DNA of 64,000 bases from Brachycybe producta. Lineage: Eukaryota; Arthropoda; Diplopoda; Playtdesmida; Andrognathidae. Each line of letters begins with the position of its first letter. Positions within the stretch are counted from its first letter, which is position 1. A model generated the notes under the pieces. The model did no database searches. It was not told the DNA's origin and saw only the letters and a list, made by a program, of their open reading frames with translations. This document shows positions 44,716 to 56,294 of this stretch, piece after piece. The stretch lies in assembly GCA_036925085.1 (NCBI GenBank), contig JAUPFP010000006.1:8988961-9052960 (forward strand), given 5' to 3'. The position numbers and the translations under genes were made by a program.

Positions 44716-44950
44716 AAACTGATTAGAATTCCCATTTTTTTGGTGTTTTTTTACTCTCTATAAGTTAAAATTGGGTGAATTCTGTTCATTATTATTATTG
44801 TCCCTATGTGTGTGTGTGTGTTATCGCCACTTTTAGGCAAACTAAGAAAGTTGAACTAGTCACGCCATTAGAGCATAACAATGTATTGATTTTTTCTTCT
44901 TGTTTGTTACATTATTTTTACAAACACGGTAGAGCTCTCTTTCTCTCTCC

Positions 44951-45095
<145 letters not shown>

Positions 45096-45429
45096 AATGC
45101 AATACCAAAAGGTACCTGAGGCTGTATTACAAATATTAATGCACATACAGTTACTATACTAACTTTCTACAAGCCTGAAAAAAGAAACACAAACAATACA
45201 CATAAGATTGAAATATGAAACGTTTAATATAGTAAGGGTTAAACAGGATCAATTAATGTTAATTGCAGTATTTTCTACAAGATAATTTAAGTAAAGAGTA
45301 GCCTTCTTAAAGGTTTTCGTAAATTAAGCCTGGTGCACACCATAAAGTAATGCAACTGCAATGCAAAAGTAACCAGAGCCATAAAACACACACTATACAA
45401 AATGAAAAACAAACATCAACACTGAAAAC

Positions 45430-46148
45430 CAGAGTTGGCAAAATTTTTCCCAGGGGTGGTATTTACCACATATTACTACGGTATTTACCATCTGGGAATA
45501 ATGGCTTTTTCCCAGTTTTAGACAATTTCAATTTTTTTAGCCAATTTTTTTCACATACAGCCTGCTTTTGCACTTAACACTTTCTTTCCGTACAGTAGAT
45601 TTTCCACGTCCATCACGATGTTTTTCAACGTGATCATGAATAGGATCCATTGGTCTTCTACCCCTGTTCATTTTTTTATGAATTAAGTAAAAAATAGCTG
45701 TATATAAAATACACAAACTCAAAAAATTAAAAACTAGTGACCAGAATCCAGATAGACATATAACTGAAGTTGTCGTTTGTCTGTTTACACTCTAGAATGG
45801 GTTATTATTTCCTAGCAGGGTAACCAAAATCAAAAGTGTGACGCAGGGTGGGGGGGATTATAATAGCTTTCTAGTTTTGATTGCATTCAATTCTATGCTT
45901 TCTATATTTCTGGTTTTCTTCACATTACAGTATATGATTACAAGATCACATTATAAATTGGCAATGACATATGAATGTCACTTTTAATAAGATAATATTA
46001 ATAAGATAATAGCTTATAGTACTAGATGAAAAGAGCATAATACTAGTTTTTTCCCCGTTTTAGTGGTAAAAAGCGGTTGTAACTGGTATTTACCAGTGCC
46101 CTGTCCTTTACTGTTTTTTTTCCCCCCCCCGGGATTTTGCCAACCATG
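45430..46148 (-). mobile_element. hAT-derived element, 719 bp, exact 8-bp TSD
   Basis: Ends CAGAGTTGGCAAAATTTTTC and GGGATTTTGCCAACCATG form an imperfect hAT-like inverted repeat. Perfect 8-bp flanks CTGAAAAC (45422-45429, 46149-46156). It is longer than a MITE and contains a BED-finger-like coding fragment, so it is probably an internally deleted hAT transposon. Confidence 0.9.
45540..45671 (-). pseudogene. BED-finger-like hAT transposase N-terminal fragment
   Basis: Minus-strand frame MNRGRRPMDPIHDHVEKHRD then GRGKSTVRKESVKCKS. The pattern aromatic/His after DPI, then basic residues and K-C-K resembles the start of BED-type zinc fingers at the N-terminus of hAT transposases; the expected second Cys (CxxC) reads S-R and is absent. 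It is followed at once by the element's terminal region, so the rest of the transposase is missing. The location inside hAT ends supports the assignment. Confidence 0.5.
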
Positions 46149-46294
46149 CTGAAAACACATAAGATCCTAATTCTTAATGGCTATTGCATCACTGATAAAA
46201 TAGTCGAAATTAATGTGAAACTCAACAACTTTTACATAAAACATAATATCAAAAAATCTTGAGTTTACCACTACCTTACACTATATATTCATTA

Positions 46295-46761
46295 GGGTGT
46301 CCCAAAAAAATCAAAGTTTGAAAATTAGAATGCATACCTTCTAAAACATTTCTCTCGTAAAATAATAATACCTGTAAAATTCCAGCTCATTTGAGCTATA
46401 TTTATAGGTCCCCCAATGGCTCCCAAATTATATATGGCTATTACCAATTTACCATAGGTTTTATATTATACATGACAAATTTCAATTTAAAATAGAAATA
46501 TTCACAAAAACGTATGTATTATTTAATTTTACAACATATTACAACATATTACTTATGTCAATTGTGAAAAAAGTTTGAAAAATAAATTACCAATTTTGCC
46601 AAAAATGTACCAACTTGAAGAACAATTGGAGGACCTCTAAATATTGTTCAAATTATCAGAAATTTTAATAATGTTACTATCTATAAATAAAGAAACTTTT
46701 CAGTGGGTATGCATTCACGGTTTCTTAATTTTAATTTGTAATCGACATTTTTGGGACACCC
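46295..46761. mobile_element. Tc1/mariner-like MITE, 467 bp
   Basis: GGGTGTCCCAAAAA and TTTTTGGGACACCC, flanked by TA (46293-46294, 46762-46763). AT-rich non-coding interior. Confidence 0.88.
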
Positions 46762-46763
46762 TA

Positions 46764-47418
46764 ATACTCATAGTTGCACATATACCAGGCGACGTGGCCA
46801 CATTTGGCGGTTCCAAAGTTGCTCAAATAGCTCTTGCAACCAAAAGGCAATTTGCAACACAATGAATTTGTTGAAGAACCCAAAGAACATACTTAAATAC
46901 ACAACTGTTTTTTTTTCTTCTTAAAAGCTGAAAGATGTTCCTGAAAAACATACAACAGCAATGTCGGCAATCTTAATTAAACAAGTCAAATTGCATATTT
47001 AGTATTAAAAAAACAACAATTTTTAAATAAGATTGCTGTTATATTGATTTTATGATAAAGAAATCATTTTTTTGTTTCCTGAAGAACGGAAAGGCAGTTT
47101 GCAAAAATGTACCTTTTTTGAGGACAATCACCTTTAAGATGGTTCTTTTCAAATTAGCATAATTCAAGAGGATGTTAAGTAAAAACCACTTTGAATATTT
47201 CATTAAAAAAATGTTAACAACACCTGGTCACAATATTCAAAAAGCTATTTGGCAACTTCAAATTATTGTTCAAAATACAAGTTTGTTACAGAGATTTGTT
47301 GTGGTTAGAATCGAGAACCATGGGTTTTTGTTGTTGTTGAAAATGACAAACTTCACTTAACATTGCTTCTATGGCGTGATGCAGCACGCATATTATGCTG
47401 AAGTGTCTTCTAAGGTTC
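46764..47418. other. no supported gene
   Basis: AT-rich, unique-looking sequence. Confidence 0.4.
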
Positions 47419-47422
47419 TTAA

Positions 47423-47847
47423 GCCCCGTTTTCACGATGATAGTTGTCACGATAGTTGCTGTCATGAGAGCAGCAGCAATTATTGCGAGAACTATCATCG
47501 TGAAAACTATATGATAGTCCCTATCACACTGTTGCGATAGCACTATCACACTATCTTGTTTGACTCTAAATAGTTGCTAGTACTGTCGCAATAGTAATAG
47601 TTGTTGTGTGACCGCTTATAGGAAAATAGCCACTTTGTAGGGAAATTCGGCGTCTGTAGGGAGAGAGAGAGAGGCAACACTCTTGTTGACTCAATAATAT
47701 CTGTGAAGTAGACGTCACACTTGTCATGTGACAGACAACTATCACGTTACTTCAAGACATGTAGACAGTTGTTATCGTGAAAGTGAACTATCGCAACTTT
47801 CATGACAGCTACTCTCACGATAAAACTATCGCCGTGAAAATGAGGCT
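47423..47847. mobile_element. TTAA-flanked palindromic element, GCCCCGTTTTCAC ends
   Basis: TTAA (47419-47422) then GCCCCGTTTTCACGATGATA; the right end TATCGCCGTGAAAATGAGGC then TTTAA. Subterminal repeats of ATAGTT and GATAG(T)GC are dense, as in the 4.3-kb element although the sequence differs. A GACGTCAC word lies near 47712. Non-coding. Confidence 0.8.
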
Positions 47848-47851
47848 TTAA

Positions 47852-49015
47852 GAAAAGCGACCCATAATGCATTGCACCCTGAACGTGCAAAAACACATAC
47901 ATGTACAGTTGTACTGCTATATACTGAAAAAACAAAGACATACAAAGATTGAACGGGAAAAAAAAGCAAAACACACTTAAGACTGAAACACAACAATCAG
48001 AAACTAAAACACATACTTAAAGATACATTAAAAAATAACATACTAGAAAGACAAACACGCAACATCAATAGAAACACCACCCCCTCCTAAAACACATTAC
48101 GCACGTTCACATTTCCACGTTCTGAAAACCAAATACCCCAACCATTAGAAGAAAACTCAAATCTTTAATGTAATTTATCAAAGGGAGAAAGAAAAAAAAA
48201 TCTAAAGGTGAATTCCCCAAAATTTCCATGAGAAACATCAGAAGCCAAGAGGAATAAGTGACAAAAGTAATGTTTCTGAGTAAATTGAGTTCAGAGAGTA
48301 AGAGACCCGTCATAGACAGCAGCAATGAGATACACTATAAAGCAGCACTGAGCAGCTTTTCATTTAATTTCTCTGAATCACAAAATTTCTTTTATCATTT
48401 TATTGACAAAATGTGCTTATACTCTTATTTTTTTTTTTAATATAAATATGTCACTTATCCCTCTTGGCTTCTAAGCCCCCCCCCTCTCTCTCGTATGTCT
48501 CCATTAACATGATGAGATGACATTAAAAACAGTAGTTGGATGAGTGAAAAACCAACACCCATTTTTTTTTTTTAAAAAATATAATCTATCTGTTATCATA
48601 ATTTCAAATAGGATTATACAGTGTATAATGGTAGTAAGCAAAGTAAGAAAGTTTTTGGCAAATCAAATAATAATAATAAAAAGTTGATAAAATGAAAATG
48701 ATGACATTATTTCGTGCCAGAAATGTGTTAAATGGAAAATTATATTTCAGACCAAGTAGAAACATAATATATTACACATTATGATCAGCCAAAGAAGACT
48801 CTTTTACAAAAATTACAATTAAACTCATAGACTCAGAATAGTTTTGGAGTTTCATATTAGTTTCTATACCCTCCCCCTTTTTTTTTTGACTTAATTTACA
48901 TAATGGCTGCCTGCCAAATATGAGCAGAAAACGAGAAACAAAATGGCAACCAAACTACAATTTGTCTTGGATTGAAGTACAGTACATTATATACACACAT
49001 ACAGTTTGAAAGAGT
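47852..49015. other. no supported gene
   Basis: AT-rich, with a C8/(CT) run near 48477 and no recognised element ends. Confidence 0.4.
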
Positions 49016-49019
49016 AAAA

Positions 49020-49215
49020 AAAAGCCTCTCAAACTCCGATTTTAAGTAGAAAATGGAGAAAACCTTTCAAAAAAGCGTTTTGGAAACTAGAAGGGTAGCT
49101 CAATCACTTAAGGATGTTTTCATGTTGATAAAATATTTGTCTATTAGTGATTGAGCTACCCTTCTAGTTTCTGAAACGCTTTCTAGTTTCTCTTGATTTA
49201 ACTCGACTTCAAACA
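49020..49215. repeat. family A, copy 9 (short, near-perfect palindrome)
   Basis: GGAAACTAGAAGGGTAGCTC, AATCACTTAAGG and TTTTCATGTTGATA pair with TAGTGATTGAGCTACCCTTC and TAGTTTCTGAAACGC; the centre is almost absent. A decayed copy follows at about 49270-49400. Confidence 0.75.
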
Positions 49216-49620
49216 GAAATCAAATCTTTCAAAATAAACCATTTCTTATTTGAGATAAGGGGGAGAAAAAAAAAAGTTAATTAAAAACTAGAATAGTAAA
49301 TACTTGAATAAACTTGTAGATAATAAATATTTTCACAAGGATAACTTTTAAAAATAAACTTTCAGACCAACAACATTTTAAATCTGATAACTAGTAAAAA
49401 TAATCTACGGGTATATTTTAATTGATAATCATTTTTAAACTTTCATAAACAGGAAATATTTAATAAAATATCTTAAAAATACCAATATTTTATTCTACAA
49501 CAAACTTTGAATTGCTACTAAAAATAAAAAAGTAGAAACATCAAACGTTTCTGTTGCTGTTTTCATACAAACTGGCTAAAACAAAAAATTGACAAACTTG
49601 TCCACAATAATTAGCATAAA

Positions 49621-50098
49621 TGTCACGCGACGTCGAGCGACCTACGTCGAGCTAGCATCAGCGCACATGCGCGTCTTCATACATATGGTATGAAGACGCG
49701 AAAGCAAAAAGCGAAAAGCAAATATTAGCGACTTGTTAAAGCGTTGTGACTTGCTACTCAGTCGCCAAGCTAGCTTCTATTCAGACAGAAGCTTCACCCT
49801 ACAAACTTTTCAAGTCGCTACCCAACCACAATCAGAGACCAGATTTTTTTTGCATATGGCATATTCGATTCTCTCACTTCAATTTTAGTTGGACGTTTAT
49901 AGTGGAACTACATTATTACAGTATTACACACCATGAAGCATTGATGACACGCCCAAAACGGTTGTAGTTGCAGCACATATGTAGTGTGTGCCAGTGACTA
50001 ACGACGTGCTCCTTCAAGTCACTATACAAGTCACTAGTCGCTAGTCGCAGACGCTATGCTCAAGGTAGCATGTATGAAGTTCCAGCTTAATGGTCACT
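49621..50098. mobile_element. family M element, single recognised end
   Basis: Right end TCGCAGACGCTATGCTCAAG then GTAGCATGTATGAAGTTCCA, GCTTAA, the same terminus as the 52.6-kb element. A 13-bp stem hairpin CGCGTCTTCATAC/GTATGAAGACGCG lies at 49670-49700. Dense AGTCGC/GCGACT words. The left end has been lost or altered. Confidence 0.5.
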
Positions 50099-50162
50099 GC
50101 AGGGATGCAGATTAACCACCACAAAAGTATTTCAACTTTCAAGTAGATAGATAGATATACCG

Positions 50163-50823
50163 ATGAAAACCAGCATGGTTTTCAAAAAGGCAGATCATGT
50201 GGTACCCAGACTTGGTATTTTTAGATTTCGCAAAAGCATTTGATACAGTGAAGCATTCACTACTAATTAAAAAAAATGGTGACTTTTAACTTAAATAAAC
50301 AAGTAATTTCGTGGACATCATCATTCTTATCAAATAGACAACAGCGAGTCCAAATTGATGGTGCTGTGTCGGACTGGGCTAAAGTAACATCTGGTGTACC
50401 TCAGGGTAGCATTCTTGGACCACCACTTTTCCTTCTGTTAATTAACGATCTGGCAGATAGATGCAACAGTACGATGCGTTTGTTTGCAGATGATGCTGTT
50501 GTTTACAGGAGGATTAGGGATAATGAGGATAGTGAAGTCCTCCAAAGAGATCTAGACAGTGTTGAAGAACGGTGCTCTAAGTGGCATTTACAACTCAATA
50601 GGAATAAATGCAATGTTATGCAAGTTTCCCAAAAGCGAGAATCTTGCATGGCAGATTATACAATGGGAGATGTTCAGCTAACTCATGTTGATACCGTTAA
50701 ATATCTTGGCTTAACCTTGTCCAAAGACATGCTTTGGAAAGATCAAATAACCAAAGCAGTTGCAAAAGCTAATCAAAGGCTGCGGTTTGTCCAACGCACC
50801 CTTAAACATTGTAATGATAATGT
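50163..50823 (+). pseudogene. LINE reverse transcriptase core fragment
   Basis: In order: DENQHGFQKGRSCGTQT (RT motif 2-type), LDFAKAFDTVKHSLL (motif A with its Asp), then from 50276 SWTSSFLSNRQQRV, SGVPQGSILGP (motif B), LFADDAVVYRR (motif C, F-A-D-D form of YxDD) and YLGLTLSKDMLWKDQI. The catalytic Asp residues of A and C are present. The frame breaks between motif A and the next block. It once copied LINE RNA at target sites by target-primed reverse transcription; this copy is inactive. Confidence 0.92.
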
Positions 50824-51090
50824 AAACAAGGAATTCAAGGAACCCTATAGACCTCCATTGCTTTAATATATGCTTTCATATATCAAATAACCAACTTTTT
50901 TTCATTGTTACATGTGTGCGCATGAGTACGCACATGAACACACGTGCACACAGCGCATATGCACATTTACACACGTGTGCACATGTGTGCACACACGTAC
51001 GCACTTGTGCGCATGTGTGCGCACACGTACGCACTTGTGCGCACGTGTACGCACATGTTCCATGCTCCATTGCTCTAAAGAGCAATGGAG
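50824..51090. mobile_element. 267-bp insertion in the LINE with alternating purine-pyrimidine tract
   Basis: It begins AAACAAGGAATTCAAGGAAC and ends AAAGAGCAATGGAG. GT stands on both sides. GACCTCCATTGCT near 50848 is complementary to AGCAATGGAGGTC near 51081-51093, and the 3' end forms a hairpin CTCCATTGCTCT/AGAGCAATGGAG. The first 38 bp recur at 63963-64000 with one difference, and that homology starts at the insertion boundary, which supports a mobile unit. Class unknown. Confidence 0.6.
50910..51062. repeat. alternating ACGTGTGCGC-type tract
   Basis: About 150 bp of nearly alternating purine/pyrimidine (ACACGTGTGCACATGTGTGC, GCACACGTACGCACTTGTGC and similar). Such sequence favours the Z-DNA form. 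Cys/Thr/His-rich frames on both strands here are artefacts. Confidence 0.85.
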
Positions 51091-51566
51091 GTCAAAAAGG
51101 TCTGCTACTTCACCCTAGTTAGACCTATCTTAGAATATCGTTCCCCAATTTGGAGCCCATTTAGAAATAACCTAAAACAAGAAATAGAAATGGTGCAGCA
51201 TGGGCTGCAAGATTTGTAAAGGAACGGCATGCATATCCTGACAGCGTGTCATCTATGCTTCAAGAGCTAGAATGGGAAACATTAGCAGTCCGAAGAAATG
51301 AGCAAAGCCTCGCTCTTCTGGGACGTTTGCTGTCTGATGATAACATTACTCTGCTTAATGGTTTACTAACTAGAAATCCTCGTAAAGGTAGATTTGGGCA
51401 TTCAAAGACTTTCAAAGAATTAATGGCTAGGACTGATGCATATTTTTGGTCTTTTATTCCTATTGTTGTTAGACTATGGAATTCTCTTCCTGTGAATAGT
51501 TCTTTGTTAGGACAATTTCAATTTCGTGATGATGTCTTATTTTTAAATAATGACAATCACTCATGA
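51091..51566 (+). pseudogene. LINE ORF2 C-terminal fragment
   Basis: KKVCYFTLVRPILEYRSPIW continues the RT thumb region. After a frame loss near 51210 the frame from 51246 gives SSMLQELEWETLAVRRNEQS, LALLGRLL, MARTDAYFWSFIPIVVRLWN and SLPVNSSL, the conserved C-terminal tail of CR1/L2/jockey-like ORF2 proteins, ending at a stop at 51564-51566. Confidence 0.88.
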
Positions 51567-51649
51567 TTGGGAGCAATCCCCCCTGCCACATGGCTTTCAA
51601 GCTGATTGCAGGTGTATCTAATTGAATTGAATTGAATTGAATTGAATAC

Positions 51650-52194
51650 CGTGGGACATTGGACAAAGTGGACGGTGTCCATTAATAATGTCCTCCAGTT
51701 ATTTGAAACTCTAAAACAGAATGAATTTTTAATGACTAGAAATACTTCCCCCCCTTCTTACTTCTTTCTACAGATCTGAAGCCACCACAAACTAAAAGAG
51801 CAACAACACAAATGTCTTGCCTCTAACATGGCTCTTGGGAAACATTTTTCTGAACACAACTAACCACAAAATCATATCATCATATGTATAATATAACAAA
51901 GACAAGAGTGATATTTGTGACAAACGACACAAGCAAAAAAACAAACAAACATAACAAAAGAGTGTGTTACAAAAATATGAGTTTTCTTTCATTTTGACAC
52001 AACACACATGTCAAATAAAATCCTAGTATGTTGTGAGGTCTATTAGGAAAAAAAAAACTTTCCATCACCAAAAATACATCTCTCAAGTATTATAAATATG
52101 GTTGTCATATACATGTATCTGCTACACCCTTGAGAGCCCCCCCATGGGCCAGTTTTTTTTAAGTTGCGGGCCGGTTTTTTTTCTCTTCATTGAA
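51650..52194. other. no supported gene
   Basis: AT-rich; short C7 runs near 51751 and 52138. Confidence 0.4.
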
Positions 52195-52590
52195 GGTCGA
52201 TTTTATAATTCAACTCAGTACACCTGGCAATCAGCTGAGAGCTGTGTGGCAGGAAGAATAATTTCCAATTCTAAGTGACTGTTATTTATACAACATTTAG
52301 ACAAATCATCCTCAAATTAAATTCGTCCAAAAAACATAACTTATGTGCTGGAAGAGAATTCTATAGTCTAAATTACATTTGGAAAGAAAGATTATAAATC
52401 AATATGCATCAGTTCTATCTTTTAAGCATTGGATGGTCATGTGTACTTGTAAGAGGGTCTCCAGTAAGAATTTCATCTAACAATGCTCTGTTCTCTGGAG
52501 CTAGCAAGCGTTCAAGGAGGGCAAGGCTTTGCTCAGCTTTACGGTTTTGCAAGCAATTCCCACTGAAGTTCATCTAGCATGGAGGATAAA
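52195..52590 (-). pseudogene. LINE ORF2 C-terminus and 3' UTR, inverted relative to the 50-kb LINE
   Basis: The minus strand shows SMLDELQWELLA, degraded AEQSLALLERLL-like codons, RTDAY and a 3' UTR (CTGCCACACAGCTCTCAGCT, GATTGCCAGGTGTACTGA) that parallels the 50-kb LINE's CTGCCACATGGCTTTCAAGC, GATTGCAGGTGTATCTAA. Many indels. It abuts element M2, which probably inserted into it. Confidence 0.75.
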
Positions 52591-52826
52591 ACTGGAAACT
52601 TCATACATGCTACCTTGAGCGTAGCATCTGCGACTAGTGACTAGCATAGCGACATGAAGTAGCAAGTCGCTAGTCGCTGGCACACACTACATATGTGCTG
52701 CAACTACAAGCGTTTTGGGCGTGTCTTCATGGTGTGTAATGCTGTAGTAATGTAGTTGCTATGCTAGTCACTAGTCGCTAGTCGCAGACGCTATGCTCAA
52801 GGTAGCATGCATGATGTTCCAGCTTA
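52591..52826. mobile_element. family M palindromic MITE
   Basis: Left arm TGGAAACTTCATACATGCTA, CCTTGAGCGTAGCATCTGCG; right arm CGCAGACGCTATGCTCAAGG, TAGCATGCATGATGTTCCA. GCTTAA follows on the right. Arms are about 50 bp and rich in ACTAGTCGC words. Confidence 0.75.
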
Positions 52827-53410
52827 ATACTTGTGAAGGCCAAGAATACTTATTTTTAAATGTTACTTTAATAAAAAAAATATATCTAAAATAATTTCAA
52901 TGTTTATCAAATTAATAAACATTAAGATAACAATAGTTTTTTTTCTTTCCTGGAGCTAAAAAAGACACGTTTAATTATTATACTTGTTTCATTATGATTA
53001 CTTAATTTGACGTTTTAAATTGCTTCTAAAATTGTTAATAACTTCTTAATCAATGTCTTCTTGTTCTTGTTAATTGGAGTGTTAAAATTAATGTCAATTC
53101 AATAGAAGAAGAAAAAATCAAACAAAAAATAGGTAAAAGAAAAAGAGAAAATTAATGTCTCAAGTTTCAATTAATTAATTATTAATTGAAGACCATAAAA
53201 TGATGTTAATTTTATTCAAATATACACATCTCCCCCTTTGGGCCTTTTCTAAAATAGGAAGGGGGGGGGGGGGGAATGGTTCCCTCAGGAAATACTATTT
53301 AAGTAGCTTCAATCCCGTTATTTTTTCAGACTCAATTCAAACCAGACATAATTCAATCCATTTCAAATCCAATACAGAAACCATTTCTTATTTTTTTCCA
53401 CCTTTCAAAG
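52827..53410. other. AT-rich stretch, no supported gene
   Basis: Includes a 14-bp G run (53261-53274). Confidence 0.4.
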
Positions 53411-54064
53411 CTGGATACAGACGATCAATGCAAAAATTGGTCGTTTTATGTGGTGGATTTTAAGTTATTCTCAAAGTGTAAAAACACATCTCTCAAACAT
53501 TGATTGTTCTATTTTTCAAGGGTAAAATGATAAGAAACTTGATCGTGTTTTAGAAACTAGAAGGTTGGCTGAATCACTTAAGAGTGATTTCATCACTTAA
53601 GAGTGATTTCATCACTTAATGTTATTAACTTCATGTTAATAACTTTCAAAAGAAAGCTTTTTTATGCGAGTTTGAAAATACCCATAAGCGAATATGAGCT
53701 GCTACCCTTCTAGTTTTTAAAACACTTTCTAGTTTATATTAACTTTCACCCTGAATAATCAAGAGTTTCGAAAAGCAGCTATTACTAAACCATCTTTAAA
53801 AGCATTTTTTTTATACTGTATAGTTGTATTAATTTGTATTAAATTGTATTCCATCAATCTTGGCTTAAACGATCTGCTTGAGCAGAAATCTTACTTCATT
53901 TTTTTGCAATTAAACTGAAAGACATTCTACTATGGTGTGTGTGGCATGGATTGGCAAAGCTTTTAGAAAGTGGAAACATTTGCATTTATTCAAATCATAA
54001 TGAATGAATGCAAGCAATTATGTGAACCAGAAATAGGAAGCCAGAATTGATCGTCTATATCCAG
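53411..54064. repeat. segment bounded by AGCTGGATACAGACGATCAAT inverted repeats
   Basis: AGCTGGATACAGACGATCAA at 53411 and TTGATCGTCTATATCCAGCT at about 54045-54064. The segment encloses a family A copy (about 53520-53810; AAACTAGAAGGTTGGCTGAA on the left, CCTTCTAGTTTTTAAAACAC on the right) with a triplicated ATCACTTAAGAGTGATTTC word. Confidence 0.6.
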
Positions 54065-54275
54065 CTCTAGACTTTTTTCATCCACTTGGTTGGAAATGAT
54101 TGTCAATGCAAAAAAAGCATTCATTTTCTATGACATGAAACACCTTAGGGAATCATTGGTTTAGTTTCTCAAAGAAATCTTGTTCCATGTTAAAGTGGGG
54201 GAGGGAGGTGGTATATAGAATTTCTTCCATGTTTCAAGATTATATAAAGTAACTTGAAAAATAAGTAACTCAAAG

Positions 54276-54462
54276 ACACGCATTTAGAAACCGGGACGAA
54301 CACAAGTTAGCTCCACCCTTTTTATGACAAACCCAACTTCTAATTGGTTGGTTATGTACACTGACGTCACATGCTCTCCACCCTTTTCAACGTCGAACCA
54401 CACAACGAACCAATTAGAAGTTGCCGGTCGTCATAAAAAGGTCCCGATTTCTAAATGCCTGT
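54276..54462. mobile_element. family D MITE copy 6
   Basis: ACACGCATTTAGAAACCGGG to AAATGCCTGT, flanks AACTCAAAG and AACTCAAAA (54267-54275, 54463-54471). The right arm has lost its GGCGGAGCC block. The centre has TGACGTCACATG. Confidence 0.9.
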
Positions 54463-54471
54463 AACTCAAAA

Positions 54472-54700
54472 GTGTGTTCAAGACTAGAAGAGCACACAGG
54501 CAGAAACATATACTACTTGAGTATTTTCATGTTTAAATTATCTTGAAAATTATTTTTATCAAAGTTTGAAAACGACTTAAATTTGACGTTTATGATATTA
54601 TTGAAAATGATAAACGATAAATAATAATTTTTCAAACTGCGATACATTGTTCATTTTTAAAGATATATTAAACATGAAAATACCCTTAAGCCTATTTCCG
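54472..54700. repeat. family A, decayed copy
   Basis: TGTTCAAGACTAGAAGAGCA, GAGTATTTTCATG on the left and AACATGAAAATACCCTTAAG on the right. Confidence 0.5.
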
Positions 54701-54964
54701 TGCCTATTTACATTCATATAAGACATTTCAAAATTTCTATTTTAAAGTTTGCATCTAAACACTGTTGCAACTATAAGGCAGTAAGATTTCAGTCAAAGAA
54801 CACGGTTGGAGGCTAATTCTACATCCTACTCTGACGTCTTCGGAAATTCTAGTCTCTAAACACGTTTTCAACTGAAAAAAAAAACCGAATTTTTTGGTTA
54901 AATCAGCAGTAAAGCAAAGATCCCACATGTGCAAAAAACGCCGACTGAAAACTTTTCAAAAGAC

Positions 54965-55132
54965 AGACTAAACGTCAGTATGATGATACTGACTAGTCAG
55001 TATCATCATAAAAAGTGCGGCAATTTACAAATTTTCAGGCCGACCCAGAGTCCACTCTGTATCGGTATGAATTTCTGTCTTCCCCATAAAAAGGCCTAAA
55101 CGTCTGTATGATGATACTGACGTTTAGTCTGC
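54965..55132. repeat. palindromic repeat with GTCAGTATGATGATACTGAC
   Basis: AGACTAAACGTCAGTATGAT near 54965 pairs with ATGATACTGACGTTTAGTCT ending 55130. GTCAGTATGATGATACTGAC is self-complementary and is followed by a further inverted copy. A small MITE is likely. Confidence 0.65.
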
Positions 55133-55139
55133 CCCTCTT

Positions 55140-55500
55140 TTCAAGATGGTTAATGAATGAACAGCTACTTTTCGAACTCTTTATTATTCTGTATTCTTCA
55201 GGAAGCAAATTAAGAAAAAACTAGAAAGTGTTTTAGATACTAGAAGGTGTATATCAATCAACTAAGAGTATTTTCATGTTGTTATCTTTTAAAAATAAAC
55301 TTTTTATAGACATAAATTAAAAAAAATATCGTCTGTTTAAACTTGCATAAAAAAGCTTATTTTGAAATATATAGCAACGTGAAAATACCATTGAGTGATA
55401 GAGCTACCTTTCTAGTTTCTAAAACACATTTTATGTTTCTCTTAATTTTGTACCTGAAAGACAGAATGATCAAGAGTTCGAGGTGCGTTTACACTTAAAG
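55140..55500. repeat. family A, extended copy
   Basis: The most complete outer arms: AACAGCTACTTTTCGAACTC on the left and AGAGTTCGAGGTGCG on the right, then AGATACTAGAAGGTG and CTTTCTAGTTTCTAAAACAC nearer the centre, ATCGTCTGTTTAA in the middle. It shows that the family extends beyond the AAACTAGAAG core. Confidence 0.7.
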
Positions 55501-56010
55501 TTGGCAGTGATTCCACTATTAAATTAAGTAAGTACATTCAACAGTTAAGATGCTTTTATCAGGATTTTTTGTGGCACCCTGTATTATATAACTCTCTTGA
55601 GTGTATTGAGACATTACATGCAGAGATTTATTATAAAAAAGGCGAGGAAAACAAAAGAATGTAATTAATTCTAACTTCTACAGAAAACATTCTTCATACA
55701 AAATGAATATATAAAGAAAGAGGGTCTAATGGGGGAGGGGCTGGGGCTCAGGCCCTACTTACTTTATACCATAAAAGGGCCTTCTTCAAACAAAAGCAAA
55801 AAAAATTTAGGTTGGTCATTTATCATTATTAGGGTCTAATATTGACGAATGACCAGTTAAATGTAAGTTGAAACTTCAAGGAAAAAAAATAAGAGACTTT
55901 GGTTTTTTTTTTCAAAAATGGCCAAAATTCTAAAAAAAAAACGAATAAGTAGTAAACACTGAATAAAACTTATATTAATAATCTAAAAAAAATTGATGTG
56001 AAAAGTTTTA
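55501..56010. other. no supported gene
   Basis: AT-rich; no element ends recognised. Confidence 0.35.
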
Positions 56011-56294
56011 ACGTACATTCCCACTCACTAATTACAGCCACTTCACTGCCATGTTACAGCCTATGAGGTCATACTTTCTGAAGTTTTTATGATTCTTTTG
56101 AGAGTTGTAAAGAAAAGTAGGATGACCATATATGCTGAGTATTTCAGTACAGTAGCAGTAAGACAGTAGCCAAACAGCCAATCACAGAGAACCCACATTT
56201 CTTTTTCTATGTTCCTCTATTATTAGAGCCAATCACAGCAGGGGAGAAATCCTCTACTACTTTCTTGTGAAAGAGAAACAAAACATAGAAAAGC

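Larger units (their letters stand above)
50160..51646 (+). mobile_element. CR1/L2/jockey-type LINE, 5'-truncated and interrupted
   Basis: The longest LINE in the window: RT core, thumb/C-terminal region, 3' UTR and an (ATTGA)n tail at 51620-51646. It is broken by a stop/frame change near 50265-50280, a 267-bp insertion (50824-51090) and a one-base deletion near 51210 (QH-R-AARF expected, frame lost). Endonuclease and ORF1 are absent. Removing the insertion restores the frame DNV-KKVCYFTLVRPILEYR. Confidence 0.9.

Noticed and set aside
50876..51122. Cys/His/Thr-rich ORFs on both strands
   Set aside because: They come from the alternating ACGTGTGC tract.
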